The notes beneath the pieces are model-generated. The model was not told where the DNA came from and did not search any database. It was given only the letters and a program-made list of their open reading frames with translations. A DNA stretch of 64,000 bases from Leptolinea sp. UBA4782 (lineage in GTDB: Bacteria > Chloroflexota > Anaerolineae > Anaerolineales > Anaerolineaceae): contig DHHC01000001.1 in assembly GCA_002403095.1 (NCBI GenBank), positions 24,124 through 88,123 of the forward strand, read 5' to 3'. Below, piece by piece: positions 17,401 to 25,322 of the stretch (its first letter is position 1; each line of letters opens with the position of its first letter). Position numbers and translations under genes: made by a program.

Positions 17401-18013
17401 CCAGCCGGGGTGTGAGCTCACTCAGGATATCCTGTGCCCGTTCCAGGTTCCGCCTGGTGACATCCAGGCGCGATATCGCTTCATCCCGCCTGGAGCGGTA
17501 AAGGCCGATCCCGGCGGCTTCTTCAAAGAACTTGCGGCGTTCTTCCGGGCGCAGGGATAAAGCGGTATCTACCAGCCCTTGCCCAATGATGGTATAAGTC
17601 CGCTCAGAAAGGCCGGAACTGCCCAGTAATTCATTAATCTCTTTCAGGCGCACTTTCTGTCCGTTGAGCAGGTACTCATTCTGTCCATCGCGGTAAGCCC
17701 TGCGGGTCAGGGTTACCTCGTTGAAATCAATGGGAAGCCATCCATCTTCGTTGTCGAAAGTGATGGTAGCCGAAGCCATCCCGGATTTTGGACGCTGGTC
17801 AGACCCGGCAAAGATCATATCTTCAGTCTTGCGGGCTCTTAAGAGCGAGTAAGCCTGCTCGCCCAGCACCCAGCGGGCAGAATCAGCGATATTGGACTTG
17901 CCAGCACCATTCGGACCAACCACAGCTGTAATGCGCCCCGGGAATTCAAAAATTGCCCGGCTGGCAAACGTTTTGTAACCTTGCAATTCAAGGGATTTTA
18001 AACGGCTCGTCAT
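14408..18013 (-). CDS. smc: Chromosome segregation ATPase SMC
   Basis: The 1,201-residue protein has the full SMC architecture. Walker A is GPNGAGKSN (33-41), followed by a long coiled coil, a hinge around residues 510-670 (GSYQTLVSQIRIPEKFEKAV to VTLAGEVFTGKNTVIAGES), the returning coil, the C-loop LLSGGERSLTAVAL and Walker B FCIMDEVDAMLDEANV. It compacts and aligns sister chromosomes together with ScpA and ScpB. The start was set at the ATG at 18013 (MTSRLKSLELQGY), which has GGAGAAG upstream and lies 4 bases after the rnc stop; a longer reading would run back into rnc. ScpA is encoded 3 kb away on the other strand; no scpB is seen in the window. Confidence 0.96.
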   Translation of the reverse strand: MTSRLKSLELQGYKTFASRAIFEFPGRITAVVGPNGAGKSNIADSARWVLGEQAYSLLRARKTEDMIFAGSDQRPKSGMASATITFDNEDGWLPIDFNEVTLTRRAYRDGQNEYLLNGQKVRLKEINELLGSSGLSERTYTIIGQGLVDTALSLRPEERRKFFEEAAGIGLYRSRRDEAISRLDVTRRNLERAQDILSELTPRLASLEKQARRAREFDQIQDGLHTLLREWYGFHWHRVQNEVLHQRMIVKAQEERLEQAREKTLTVESSMSEMRLNLNALREKIAVYHTQSAELHSNREHISRELAVFDERKKSLSNQLQGLQSEKIRLEEDYQASIQRMESLEKELVLLQDEVRQATSQLETEQVKLTDAQNTRKAIELKLAEARRALISHETARAQKKAQLEELKLQLNRQLQQQDSLKRRINENEPALESAKKDLQDLQVHLQQIIADAEKAEKEHNTTRESIKQLEDARQKNLDETNRITTEIKGLNAQLDVVSQAEKSLAGWGQGARSLIDSAKKGKLPGSYQTLVSQIRIPEKFEKAVSAAMGEYLEAIVVNDMELLDRTLVLIEQEKTNKVMLLLADNAEEVKSITAPSGEGILGRMIDLVQAPERLLPLVKQVFGNTIVVENRQSAYRIMKNASPALRMVTLAGEVFTGKNTVIAGESGQQGLLARPRMIKDLSAQIEDLKSREMRSQEQLKSSEEKLAEMRAAERKVQEDLNLIRKNREKHGQRIQEMTLQVNKLQQQADWLRNQETQNRSENEKALALQAELTETLVQMDQEQAVLEQNQTAILLDLDTYALEELTEQVNFWRTSLAVAQKSLQDAQRRQLEYQNAIGNSSSRMQSISVRLETLQGEIQGLETQRALALQQAEKISNDIAVLQLEIDPQEQQLRRSEEEYDTHLSNQMAVQQALSVAERYNSQAQIELARKNEELASLQRKVEDDFGLVAFQYNSEISGPTPLPLDEFVEQLPQVEQIKPELEDNINRQRALLKRMGAINPEAQQEYNEVKERHDFLVNQIADLRKADADLRLVIQELDELMQREFRKTFEAVAAEFKHLFTRLFGGGSARLVLVEGEKLNEDGIDIEARLPGRREQGLALLSGGERSLTAVALIFSLLKVSPTPFCIMDEVDAMLDEANVGRFCELLQELSQGTQFIVITHNRNTVQIADVIYGVTMGRDSASQVISLRIDQLSEEMVK

Positions 18014-18017
18014 TTTC

Positions 18018-18746
18018 TTACTGCTTCTCCCAGTTTCCAGTCTCACCAAGTTTTTGCAAGGCATCGGCAGCAGCGGATTTTGTGGCTGATTGCTTGCTTG
18101 TACCCGAGCCGCTGCCATATACAATATCATCCACCAGGACATCCACAGAGAACAGGCGGGAATGGTCAGGACCGCTTACATTGCGGGTTACATAGCGCGG
18201 TGTGGTATACCCGTGTGCCTGTGCCCATTCCTGGAACTTGGATTTCGGATCCTCATTGCGGTGGTTGACCAGGATGTCCTCTGAGGATTCCTCCAGGAAA
18301 GGTGAAATGAACCTGACCACCGCATCAATGCCGCCATCCAGGTAAATGGCACCAATAAATGCCTCGAATGCATCGCACAAAAGGACTGACCGGTCGCGAC
18401 CACCCCCGATGGTTTCACCCCGGCCCAGGCGTAATGCGCTGCCCAGGTCGATCTTCCTGGCAAAATTCGCCAGCTGTTCGGTGTAAACCAGTGCTGACCG
18501 CATCCTGGTCAGGTCGCCTTCTGCCATTTCCGGGAACCGGTTGTATAACCAGGCTCCGACCACAAAATCCAGCACTGCATCACCCAGGAATTCAAGGCGC
18601 TCGTTATCCTCAAGCGCTTCAGGATGTTCATTCAGGTACGACCGGTGGGTCAATGCCCGGCTGATAAGCAGACGGTCTTTTATTTGTATACCCAGTGCTG
18701 CAGCAAACTCATACGGATTGACACTGGTCAAATTTCCGTTATCCAC
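18018..18746 (-). CDS. rnc: Ribonuclease III
   Basis: The 242-residue protein has the RNase III signature NERLEFLGDAVLDF (48-61, with E52 and D56 as metal ligands) and a second acidic site in CDAFEAFIGAIYLDGG. A double-stranded-RNA-binding domain occupies the C-terminal 70 residues (DPKSKFQEWAQAHG to SAAADALQKLGE). It cleaves rRNA precursors and structured mRNAs. Translation starts at a GTG (18746) with GGAGGT eleven bases upstream. It sits directly before smc, a common pairing in bacteria. Confidence 0.96.
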   Translation of the reverse strand: MDNGNLTSVNPYEFAAALGIQIKDRLLISRALTHRSYLNEHPEALEDNERLEFLGDAVLDFVVGAWLYNRFPEMAEGDLTRMRSALVYTEQLANFARKIDLGSALRLGRGETIGGGRDRSVLLCDAFEAFIGAIYLDGGIDAVVRFISPFLEESSEDILVNHRNEDPKSKFQEWAQAHGYTTPRYVTRNVSGPDHSRLFSVDVLVDDIVYGSGSGTSKQSATKSAAADALQKLGETGNWEKQ

Positions 18747-18810
18747 TTTTTACCTCCAAAATTGCGGGAGGGGCAGCCGCTCAGAACTTCTCTCAGCAGC
18801 TTGCACTCCC

Positions 18811-19911
18811 TCAAGAGTACGGATTGTACTTCAAACCGGACCCGGTGAGAATGATGACAACCGGTTCTGGTAAAACCTTCTTAACAAATTGCATAGCAGC
18901 CCAGGCCAGCGCCGAAGTGGGTTCAATGTGAAACCCCTGCCTGGCTGACTGCTGATATGCCGGTAGAATAGCTTCTTCAGGGATGGCAACCATCTCGCCT
19001 CCGCTTCTTCCCATTTCTGACAGGATTGCTGCTGCTCTGACAGGCTGCTGCACCCGCGCACCCTCTGCCAGGGTGTTACCTTCCTGCACCGGCACATTCT
19101 TTCCAAATTGCTTTAAATAGAGCGACACAGCCGGGGCACAGGCTTGTGCCTGTACACCTACATAATACGGGGTAGTCTCAATCAAACCGGCTTTCTGCAA
19201 GGCAGCGAAACCGCGCATGACACCTAAGAGCAAACCGCCATGCCCCACAGGCGCGATCACACTGCCTGGTACACTGCCTAGCTGTTGCCAGATCTCGTAT
19301 GCAGCCGTGGCAATTCCAGCCAATCCGAATGGCAGGTAGGCATGGCTGGCATAAACAGCACCTTGATTCATTTCCGTCAGGACTGCCCTGGCTGCCTCCA
19401 AGCGGGGTCCGGGGATGCGCACGAGTTCTGCCCCGTATTGTTCAATTTGCATCTTTTTCGGTCCAGATGCACTTTCGGGCACAAAAACTCTGCCCTTGAT
19501 CCCTGCCCGGGCAGCATAAGCAGCAAAGGAAGCGCCGGCATTCCCCGAAGAATCTTCTACTGCACCGGTAACACCGCGCTGGATTAATTGGCTCATTAAA
19601 ACCGCTGTTCCCCTATCTTTATAGGAGCCGGTCGGGTTCAGCATTTCAAGTTTCAGGGCTGCCTGTTTCCCGTTAACCTCCGCCCATACCAGCGGAGTAT
19701 TCCCTTCCCCCAGGGTGACCATCGGAGCATCAGCCGGCAGCCCAAAGGTATGCCTGTACCGCCACATCCCGGGCAAGGAGGGGTCAACCTTTTCGAGAGA
19801 GAAATCAAAAGGACCGTCAAAATCGAAAATTCCCCCGCAATTGGAGCAAAGGTAAGGGGCATTCTCTTCTGGATATGGAATACCGCAAGCCTGGCACCTG
19901 ATTATTGGCAT
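18811..19911 (-). CDS. Threonine-synthase-like PLP enzyme with N-terminal zinc ribbon
   Basis: The 366-residue protein begins with a CxxC...CxxC zinc ribbon (CQACGIPYPEENAPYLCSNC), then the fold-type II PLP core. LGEGNTPL precedes the PLP-lysine motif NPTGSYKDRG, and SSGNAG holds the phosphate-recognition loop. A GHGGLLLG loop lies farther on. It most resembles threonine synthase (phosphohomoserine to threonine), but related lyases such as threonine dehydratase share the core, so the substrate is not certain. The ATG at 19911 follows the moaDE stop by 4 bases with GGCGGGGAG upstream. It lies between the molybdopterin genes and rnc-smc, with 64 bases before rnc. Confidence 0.82.
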   Translation of the reverse strand: MPIIRCQACGIPYPEENAPYLCSNCGGIFDFDGPFDFSLEKVDPSLPGMWRYRHTFGLPADAPMVTLGEGNTPLVWAEVNGKQAALKLEMLNPTGSYKDRGTAVLMSQLIQRGVTGAVEDSSGNAGASFAAYAARAGIKGRVFVPESASGPKKMQIEQYGAELVRIPGPRLEAARAVLTEMNQGAVYASHAYLPFGLAGIATAAYEIWQQLGSVPGSVIAPVGHGGLLLGVMRGFAALQKAGLIETTPYYVGVQAQACAPAVSLYLKQFGKNVPVQEGNTLAEGARVQQPVRAAAILSEMGRSGGEMVAIPEEAILPAYQQSARQGFHIEPTSALAWAAMQFVKKVLPEPVVIILTGSGLKYNPYS

Positions 19912-19915
19912 GGGC

Positions 19916-20617
19916 TTACTCCCCCGCCTGCGGGATGTAATCCCCTTCAACCCAGGTCTGCCCGTCAGGGCTGATCTCTTTTTTCCAGACTGGGACAATT
20001 TCCTTTAAGCGGTCAATCCCATAGCGCGCAGCCTCGAAGACCCCTTCATCCCTGTGTGCGCTTGAACAGGCTATGATCACGGTCACAGTTTCCGGCAGCA
20101 TGGTTCCTAACCGCTGAACAATGGCAATCCCTTCCACCGCAGGCCACTGCTCCCGCATCTCCCGGGCAATTTGAATCATCTTGCCTAATGCCATTGGCTG
20201 GTATGCTTCGTAGGTAAGTGCAGCGGTTTCCGGGAAATCTCCCCGGCTTGTCTTTCTCCGAATTACCCCGGTAAATACGGCGACCGCGCCAGTGGACGGC
20301 AGGGTGACTTTGCGGACAACCGAATCAATTTTGATTGGCCGGCGCGTCAGCCTGCAAAAGGTTGGGAATTCTGTCCCGCCGCTGACAGGCGGAAAGAATG
20401 CTACTTCGTCACTATTCGTTATCTGCCGGTCTTCAGGGGCAAATTCCTGGTTGACAGCTGCCAGGGCGCGTTGAAACAACCCTGCCATACCGGGATATTC
20501 CTTCATCAGGGCGGCACGTACATCTGCAACCGCAGCCCGGTCAGCGATATCAATTCTCACTGAAGTTGCACCTGCAGCCTGGCGGAGGGTGGCAAATAAG
20601 AGGACCTTTACTTGCAT
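19916..20617 (-). CDS. MoaD-MoaE fusion (molybdopterin synthase, both subunits)
   Basis: Residues 1-81 are a MoaD ubiquitin-like domain ending in the diagnostic VSGG (78-81), which carries the sulfur as a thiocarboxylate in free MoaD. A short linker leads to a MoaE domain at about 95-225 with AVAVFTGVIRRKTSRG, SAHRDEGVFEAARYGIDRLK and the catalytic-lysine region PVWKKE. Molybdopterin synthase converts cyclic pyranopterin monophosphate to molybdopterin. In a fusion the Gly-Gly is internal, so it must be cut after G81 or act in another way. A comparable fusion, MoaX of Mycobacterium tuberculosis, is known to be cleaved there. The gene follows moaC by 3 bases. Confidence 0.92.
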   Translation of the reverse strand: MQVKVLLFATLRQAAGATSVRIDIADRAAVADVRAALMKEYPGMAGLFQRALAAVNQEFAPEDRQITNSDEVAFFPPVSGGTEFPTFCRLTRRPIKIDSVVRKVTLPSTGAVAVFTGVIRRKTSRGDFPETAALTYEAYQPMALGKMIQIAREMREQWPAVEGIAIVQRLGTMLPETVTVIIACSSAHRDEGVFEAARYGIDRLKEIVPVWKKEISPDGQTWVEGDYIPQAGE

Positions 20618-20620
20618 TTT

Positions 20621-21109
20621 CTAACTTTGCTCCCCCCAGACCACATCTCCGCTCATCCCGCCGTGTTTTTCCAGTAAATGGATTTCCCTGATCACAGCGG
20701 TTTTCTCGACTGCCTTAATCATGTCGTAAACGGTTAGGGCAGCCACGCTGACAGCAGTCAGAGCTTCCATTTCAGCCCCTGTTTGGCCTGTGGTCTTCAC
20801 CCGCGAAATGATTTCGATTCCCGGCAAATCCGGTTTTGGGGTCAGTTCCACTTCAACTTGCTGCATGGAGATAGGGTGACACAGGGGGATGAGCTCTGCA
20901 GTCCTTTTCGCGGCCTGTATGCCAGCCAGTTGGGCAGTGATCAAGACCGCCCCTTTCTTCATCTTGCCCTGTTTGATTAGTTCAAGGGTATCTTTCTTCA
21001 TCAAAATAATACCAAATGCGCTTGCTGTACGCACCGTCTCAGGTTTGTGCGACACATCCACCATCCTGGCATTGCCAGAGTCATCAACGTGGGATAATTT
21101 TTTCGGCAT
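20621..21109 (-). CDS. moaC: Cyclic pyranopterin monophosphate synthase accessory protein MoaC
   Basis: The 162-residue protein shows the MoaC signature ELIPLCHPISMQQVEVEL and GAEMEALTAVSVAALTVYDM, with the closing KHGGMSGDV. It acts after MoaA in making cyclic pyranopterin monophosphate. No moaA lies in the window. It opens the minus-strand run moaC, moaDE, threonine-synthase-like, rnc, smc. A TATAAT box ends 6 bases before the ATG, suggesting a leaderless message; the GGAG there is too close to the ATG to be a normal ribosome site. Confidence 0.95.
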   Translation of the reverse strand: MPKKLSHVDDSGNARMVDVSHKPETVRTASAFGIILMKKDTLELIKQGKMKKGAVLITAQLAGIQAAKRTAELIPLCHPISMQQVEVELTPKPDLPGIEIISRVKTTGQTGAEMEALTAVSVAALTVYDMIKAVEKTAVIREIHLLEKHGGMSGDVVWGEQS

Positions 21110-21115
21110 GCTCCA

Positions 21116-21121
21116 ATTATA
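21116..21121 (-). promoter_or_regulatory. -10 box of moaC, leaderless spacing
   Basis: TATAAT on the minus strand with 6 bases to the ATG at 21109. Transcription starting 6-7 bases downstream would begin at or next to the start codon. Confidence 0.6.
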
Positions 21122-21175
21122 CCCTCCAGCCGGCTATCCATAAAAGCTGAATGACATTGACTGCACCGGATGAAG

Positions 21176-21181
21176 TATAAT
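21176..21181 (+). promoter_or_regulatory. -10 box of scpA, leaderless spacing
   Basis: TATAAT on the plus strand with 9 bases to the ATG at 21191. It lies downstream of the alternative ATG at 21170, so if this promoter is used that earlier start would not be in the mRNA. A TTGACT at 21157-21162 is only 13 bases away and probably not the -35. Confidence 0.55.
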
Positions 21182-21190
21182 TTTGCTGCT

Positions 21191-21979
21191 ATGCTGGCTG
21201 CTGCTGCCCTACCGCAAGATGATACATACCGGATCAGGACAGAGGTCTATGAGGGACCTCTGGACCTGCTGCTGGACCTGATCGAAAAAGCCCAGCTGGA
21301 TATCACTCGCCTGGCCCTGGCACAAGTTACCGACCAGTACCTGGAGTACCTGCACAACCTGGAAGAACATTCCGCTGCAGATGTATCCGCCTTCCTGGTG
21401 GTAGCCGCCAGGCTGCTGCAAATAAAATCAGCTGCCCTGCTGCCGCGTCCCTCCATCTCAACCCAATTCGGAGAAGATGAGGAAGATGCAGGGGAAGAAC
21501 TAGCCCGCCAGTTGATCCTGTACCGCCGTTTCAAACAGATTGCGCAGTTCCTGGATGAACGCCAGCAGCAAAACCTGCGCGCCTACTTGCGGATCGCCCC
21601 TGTGCCGATTAAAATCGAACCAAAAGTTGACCTCTCAGACGTCACCCTGGAAGACCTGCTCCAGGCCGCCAGGGACGTCTTTCTTTCCCGCCAAACCCAG
21701 CAGGAACTTTCGACTGTGGTCAGCCTGCCGCGCATCACCATCAAGGAAAAGATCTTCGCTATCCGCAATTACCTGATGCAGCAATCGCGCGGTCAGTTTA
21801 CCCAGCTACTTGCTTCTTCGAACAGGGTAGAAATCGTGGTCACCTTCCTGGCATTGCTGGAGCTGGTAAAAAGGCATTTCGTGCGGGCAAACCAGCCTGA
21901 ATTATTCGGGGAAATTGAATTTGAGACAATGGCCAACTGGAGTGAAATCAACGACGAAGAGCTGGACCTGGTTGAATAA
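21191..21979 (+). CDS. scpA: Segregation and condensation protein ScpA
   Basis: This kleisin bridges the SMC heads. The N-terminal signature is VYEGPLDLLLDLIEKAQLDI, followed by SAADVSAFLVVAARLLQIKS and a C-terminal winged helix (VVTFLALLELVKRHFVRANQ). An acidic middle (GEDEEDAGEE) is typical of the family. I prefer the ATG at 21191 (262 residues) because a TATAAT box lies 9 bases before it; the ATG at 21170 would add seven residues but would sit upstream of that box. It is divergent from moaC, and a terminator follows. The partner smc is on the opposite strand 3 kb away. Confidence 0.94.
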   Translation: MLAAAALPQDDTYRIRTEVYEGPLDLLLDLIEKAQLDITRLALAQVTDQYLEYLHNLEEHSAADVSAFLVVAARLLQIKSAALLPRPSISTQFGEDEEDAGEELARQLILYRRFKQIAQFLDERQQQNLRAYLRIAPVPIKIEPKVDLSDVTLEDLLQAARDVFLSRQTQQELSTVVSLPRITIKEKIFAIRNYLMQQSRGQFTQLLASSNRVEIVVTFLALLELVKRHFVRANQPELFGEIEFETMANWSEINDEELDLVE

Positions 21980-22010
21980 AAAAGTTCTGGTTGACCCAGA
22001 ACTTTTTTTT
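21980..22010. terminator. Intrinsic terminator between scpA and the convergent hypothetical gene
   Basis: Arms AAGTTCTGG and CCAGAACTT, TTGAC loop, A-run before and eight T after, so it can act on both strands. Confidence 0.85.
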
Positions 22011-22012
22011 AA

Positions 22013-22549
22013 TTATTCTTCCTCAGTTGATGGACTGTTGAGTGGCAGCCTGCCGCTCAACCAGACCGCCATCAGGCGCACATCGTTCGAATCGCCCAAG
22101 TACTCAGGTACTTTTTCTTTATACCGGGTATCGAGGGTATCATAGGTTTCGCCATCCGGCCATTCCGGGATGAACCCTGGCAATACCGTACGGTCAGCGT
22201 TCACCGGCAGTATTTCCCACCCGGATTCTTTCAATATTTCTGCCACAGTTCTTCCGAGCTCAGGGTGCAGATCTGCCCAGCATTGCAATACCTGGGCAGT
22301 GAATAACGCAGATTTCTCAAAAGCTTTAACTGAATTTCGGGCTTTCAACCCGGCCGGCGCCTGGGCTGGATTACGGAATCCGGGAACCTGGACCAGGTTC
22401 TTTACCAGGGAATTTAAGCGCGAACGGGCTGCACCTTCCAGGCTGTCTGTATGTGCAAACACAAAACTGAGCACTTCCTGCCGGAATTCATCCAGCATGA
22501 ACTCATTGATCGCATTAAAAGGGAGAAATTGGGCGGTTTTCTTTGGCAT
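22013..22549 (-). CDS. Conserved-looking hypothetical protein
   Basis: I do not recognise this 178-residue protein. It is soluble, without signal peptide or membrane segments. The N-terminus (MPKKTAQFLPFNAINEFMLD) is followed by helical segments, the loop FRNPAQAPAGLKARNSVKAF, and a C-terminal part rich in Asp, Glu and Tyr with LPGFIPEWPDG and RYKEKVPEYLGD. Codon use looks like that of its neighbours. The start was moved to the third in-frame ATG because a TATAAT box overlaps the codons of the longer reading and ends 7 bases before this ATG. It converges on scpA and is divergent from mutS. Confidence 0.75.
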   Translation of the reverse strand: MPKKTAQFLPFNAINEFMLDEFRQEVLSFVFAHTDSLEGAARSRLNSLVKNLVQVPGFRNPAQAPAGLKARNSVKAFEKSALFTAQVLQCWADLHPELGRTVAEILKESGWEILPVNADRTVLPGFIPEWPDGETYDTLDTRYKEKVPEYLGDSNDVRLMAVWLSGRLPLNSPSTEEE

Positions 22550-22556
22550 GGGTGGC

Positions 22557-22562
22557 ATTATA
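22557..22562 (-). promoter_or_regulatory. Extended -10 box of the hypothetical gene, leaderless spacing
   Basis: Minus-strand reading ATGGTATAAT contains a TGn extension and ends 7 bases before the ATG at 22549. It decides the start against the longer open frame beginning at 22570. Confidence 0.6.
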
Positions 22563-22696
22563 CCATCCAAATTTCAGCACGCTGCAGTCATGTTGTTTCC
22601 GATTTTCAGTGCGCACCCCTTTCGGAAAAATTTGGGAGCAATGATTGTGATAGGGAAAAAATTACTCCTTTTCAACCACAACACCTGCAGCCCGGA

Positions 22697-22702
22697 TATA
22701 AT
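22697..22702 (+). promoter_or_regulatory. -10 box of mutS
   Basis: TATAAT lies 25 bases before the mutS ATG at 22728. No purine-rich ribosome site beyond GGAAC is visible in the short leader, and no clear -35. Confidence 0.5.
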
Positions 22703-22727
22703 AAGGCTACATTTTATCGGAACAACT

Positions 22728-25298
22728 ATGAGTGAAGATGTAACCCCCATCAGGCAGCAATACCTGCAGATCAAGCGCCAGTACCCGGATGCGATTGTCT
22801 TTTTCCGCCTGGGTGATTTTTACGAGACCTTTGACCATGATGCAGAGATCACCTCGCGTGAACTTGACATCGTCTTAACCTCCCGCAATGTTGCCAAAGG
22901 TTCCCGCATCCCGATGGCTGGCATCCCCTACCATGCCGTTGAGAACTACCTGGCAAGGCTGATCGAAAAAGGGTACCATGTCGCCATTTGCGAACAGGTT
23001 GGAGACCAGCCAAATAAGGGCATTTTCACCCGCGAAGTGGTGCGCGTGGTTACCCCGGGCACCCTGATCGAACCCGGCCTGTTGCATGCAGAGCGGAACA
23101 ACTACCTGGCTGCAGTGATCCTGTTAGAAGATAAGGCGGGTTTGGCATTTGCAGATATCACCACCGGTGAATTCTTTGCCACTGAACTCGCCGGTGAGGG
23201 GTTCCTTAACCAGGTCCGTGCCGAATTGATGCGCCTCCGCCCGGCAGAAGTGCTGCTGCCGCAGGATACAACCCTGCCAAACGGCGACGCCTTTCATGTT
23301 ACCAGCCTGCCTGCCTGGCGCTTTGAACCGGGGCGCTGCAGCGAAGAGATCAAAGCGCACTTCAAGGTTGCCACCCTGGACGGATTCGGGCTGAAGGGGA
23401 TGAATATGGCTGTCAGGGCAGCTGGTGCCATCCTGCAATATTTGCAGGATACCCAGCCGCAAGCGCTGCCTTTATTAACAGGCATATCGTCATACAGCCT
23501 GCATGAATTCATGACACTTGATTCATCAACCCGCTACAACCTGGAGCTGGAACAAACCATCCGCACGGGTGATGTGCATGGATCCCTGCTGGGAGTGCTG
23601 GACCACACCATCACCATGATGGGAAAACGCCTGATGCGCCAGTGGGTCAGTAAACCGCTGCTGGATATCGGGATGATCAATCAGCGGCTGGACTGCGTGG
23701 AATACCTTACCCAGAATGGTTTGTTCCGGGCAGAGGTGCGCTCAGCGCTGAAATCTATTCACGACCTCGAACGCCTGACCAACAGGGTGGTTTCAGGGAA
23801 TGCACTCCCGCGTGACATCACCAGCCTGCGCGATAGCCTGGAAGCCCTTCAGAGTTTTATTCAGTGCATTGAGCCTGCCCGCGAAAGCCCGCTCCTTCAC
23901 CTTATCCAGCATGTGAATCATCACAGCGAGGAGTTTTCTCTGCTTAAAAATGCTATCGATAACGACCCGCCAGCCACACTGCAAAACACCGGTATCATCC
24001 GCAGCGGGTATTCCGAAGAACTGGATAGTATCATCACTGCCTCTCAGCATGCCCGCAAGTGGATCGCCAACCTGGAACAGGTAGAGCGCGATAGGACCGG
24101 TATAAAAACTTTGAAAGTGGGTTTTAACAAAGTTTTCGGGTATTACATTGAGATATCGCGCGGCCAGGCCAGCCAGGCGCCTGCAGATTATATCCGCAAG
24201 CAAACCCTGGTGAATGGTGAGCGTTTCATTACCCCAGAAATGAAAGAGTACGAATCCGTTGTATTGAATGCCGAGGAGCGCATACACGATTTAGAGCTCA
24301 GGCTTTTCAAGGAAGTGTGCGCAATCCTGGCTAAAACCAGTTCCCAGCTGTTGCAGACATCACGTGCACTGGCAGAGATCGATGTACTCGCTTCCCTGGC
24401 AGAAGTCAGTGTATTAAACGGTTACAACCGCCCAGAACTGACAGAAGAGACCACACTCGAGATCATCGAAGGCAGGCACCCGGTAGTGGAGTTGGGTTTG
24501 GAGGGAACAAGGTTCATCCCGAATGATGCAGTTTTTGAACCGGGTGAAGTTGTACGGATAATTACCGGCCCTAATATGAGCGGGAAAAGCACTTTCCTGC
24601 GTCAGACGGCATTGATCGTCTTGATGGCCCAGATGGGTTGTTTTGTTCCCGCCAGGCAAGCCCGTATCGGGCTGGTCGACCGGATATTCACCCGCATCGG
24701 CGCACAGGATGAGATCCACTCCGGCCAGTCAACCTTCATGGTCGAAATGGTCGAAACCGCCAATATCCTGCATCATGCCACCGAAAGCAGCCTGCTGATC
24801 TTGGATGAGATCGGCAGGGGTACCAGCACCTATGATGGGGTATCCATCGCCTGGGCTGTTATTGAGTATATCCACAACCATCCCAGGCTGCGCTCACGCA
24901 CCCTCTTTGCCACCCACTACCATGAGCTGACGCAGCTGGCTGACCTGCTGCCGGGCATCCGAAATTACAATGTGGCTGTCAGTGAAGCAGACGGTCAGGT
25001 GGTCTTCTTACACCGCATTGTTCCCGGAGGCGCAGACAGGTCGTACGGCATCCATGTTGCCCAGCTTGCCGGGCTTCCGAAACCTGCCATTCAGCGCGCC
25101 AGTGAGATTCTGCGCCAGCTCGAGGCATCTGCAGGCAAAGCCAGGCAGTTAACCCCCGATTTGTCCCAGCAGCTGGTGCTCTTCCCTGAAACCAATCCCC
25201 TCCTAGATGAGCTTAAGGACCTGGATATGAATGCCATCACCCCGATAGAAGCATTAAACCTGTTGTATGAATGGCAGAAGAAGTACTTGAAGGATTGA
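22728..25298 (+). CDS. mutS: DNA mismatch repair protein MutS
   Basis: The 856-residue protein is a full-length MutS. The mismatch-wedging F31-x-E33 lies in LGDFYETF, the connector and lever follow, and the ATPase begins with Walker A GPNMSGKST near residue 615. DEIGRGTSTYDG is the Walker B/signature and ATHYHELTQL the His switch. Near the C-terminus, QQLVLF fits a sliding-clamp-binding motif. The start at 22728 (MSEDVTPIRQQYLQ) is set by family alignment; the frame is open much farther upstream but that part runs over the neighbouring gene's promoter and is unlike MutS. No mutL is in the window. Confidence 0.97.
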   Translation: MSEDVTPIRQQYLQIKRQYPDAIVFFRLGDFYETFDHDAEITSRELDIVLTSRNVAKGSRIPMAGIPYHAVENYLARLIEKGYHVAICEQVGDQPNKGIFTREVVRVVTPGTLIEPGLLHAERNNYLAAVILLEDKAGLAFADITTGEFFATELAGEGFLNQVRAELMRLRPAEVLLPQDTTLPNGDAFHVTSLPAWRFEPGRCSEEIKAHFKVATLDGFGLKGMNMAVRAAGAILQYLQDTQPQALPLLTGISSYSLHEFMTLDSSTRYNLELEQTIRTGDVHGSLLGVLDHTITMMGKRLMRQWVSKPLLDIGMINQRLDCVEYLTQNGLFRAEVRSALKSIHDLERLTNRVVSGNALPRDITSLRDSLEALQSFIQCIEPARESPLLHLIQHVNHHSEEFSLLKNAIDNDPPATLQNTGIIRSGYSEELDSIITASQHARKWIANLEQVERDRTGIKTLKVGFNKVFGYYIEISRGQASQAPADYIRKQTLVNGERFITPEMKEYESVVLNAEERIHDLELRLFKEVCAILAKTSSQLLQTSRALAEIDVLASLAEVSVLNGYNRPELTEETTLEIIEGRHPVVELGLEGTRFIPNDAVFEPGEVVRIITGPNMSGKSTFLRQTALIVLMAQMGCFVPARQARIGLVDRIFTRIGAQDEIHSGQSTFMVEMVETANILHHATESSLLILDEIGRGTSTYDGVSIAWAVIEYIHNHPRLRSRTLFATHYHELTQLADLLPGIRNYNVAVSEADGQVVFLHRIVPGGADRSYGIHVAQLAGLPKPAIQRASEILRQLEASAGKARQLTPDLSQQLVLFPETNPLLDELKDLDMNAITPIEALNLLYEWQKKYLKD

Positions 25299-25322
25299 CC
25301 TGGTTCCTGCCTCGATCGAGGC

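Noticed and set aside
18014..18142. Upstream extension of smc
   Set aside because: It lies inside rnc, and the SMC N-terminus with a GGAGAAG ribosome site begins at 18013.
21157..21181. TTGACT with TATAAT as a -35/-10 pair for scpA
   Set aside because: The spacer is only 13 bases, too short for a standard promoter; only the -10 box is kept.
22170..22727. Upstream open extension of mutS by 186 codons
   Set aside because: It overlaps the hypothetical gene and the mutS -10 box, and shows no MutS similarity; the family start is at 22728.
25309..25322. GCCTCG/CGAGGC palindrome between mutS and fmt as a terminator
   Set aside because: It has no unpaired loop beyond the central AT and no T-run on either strand; it is mentioned under fmt but not called a terminator.
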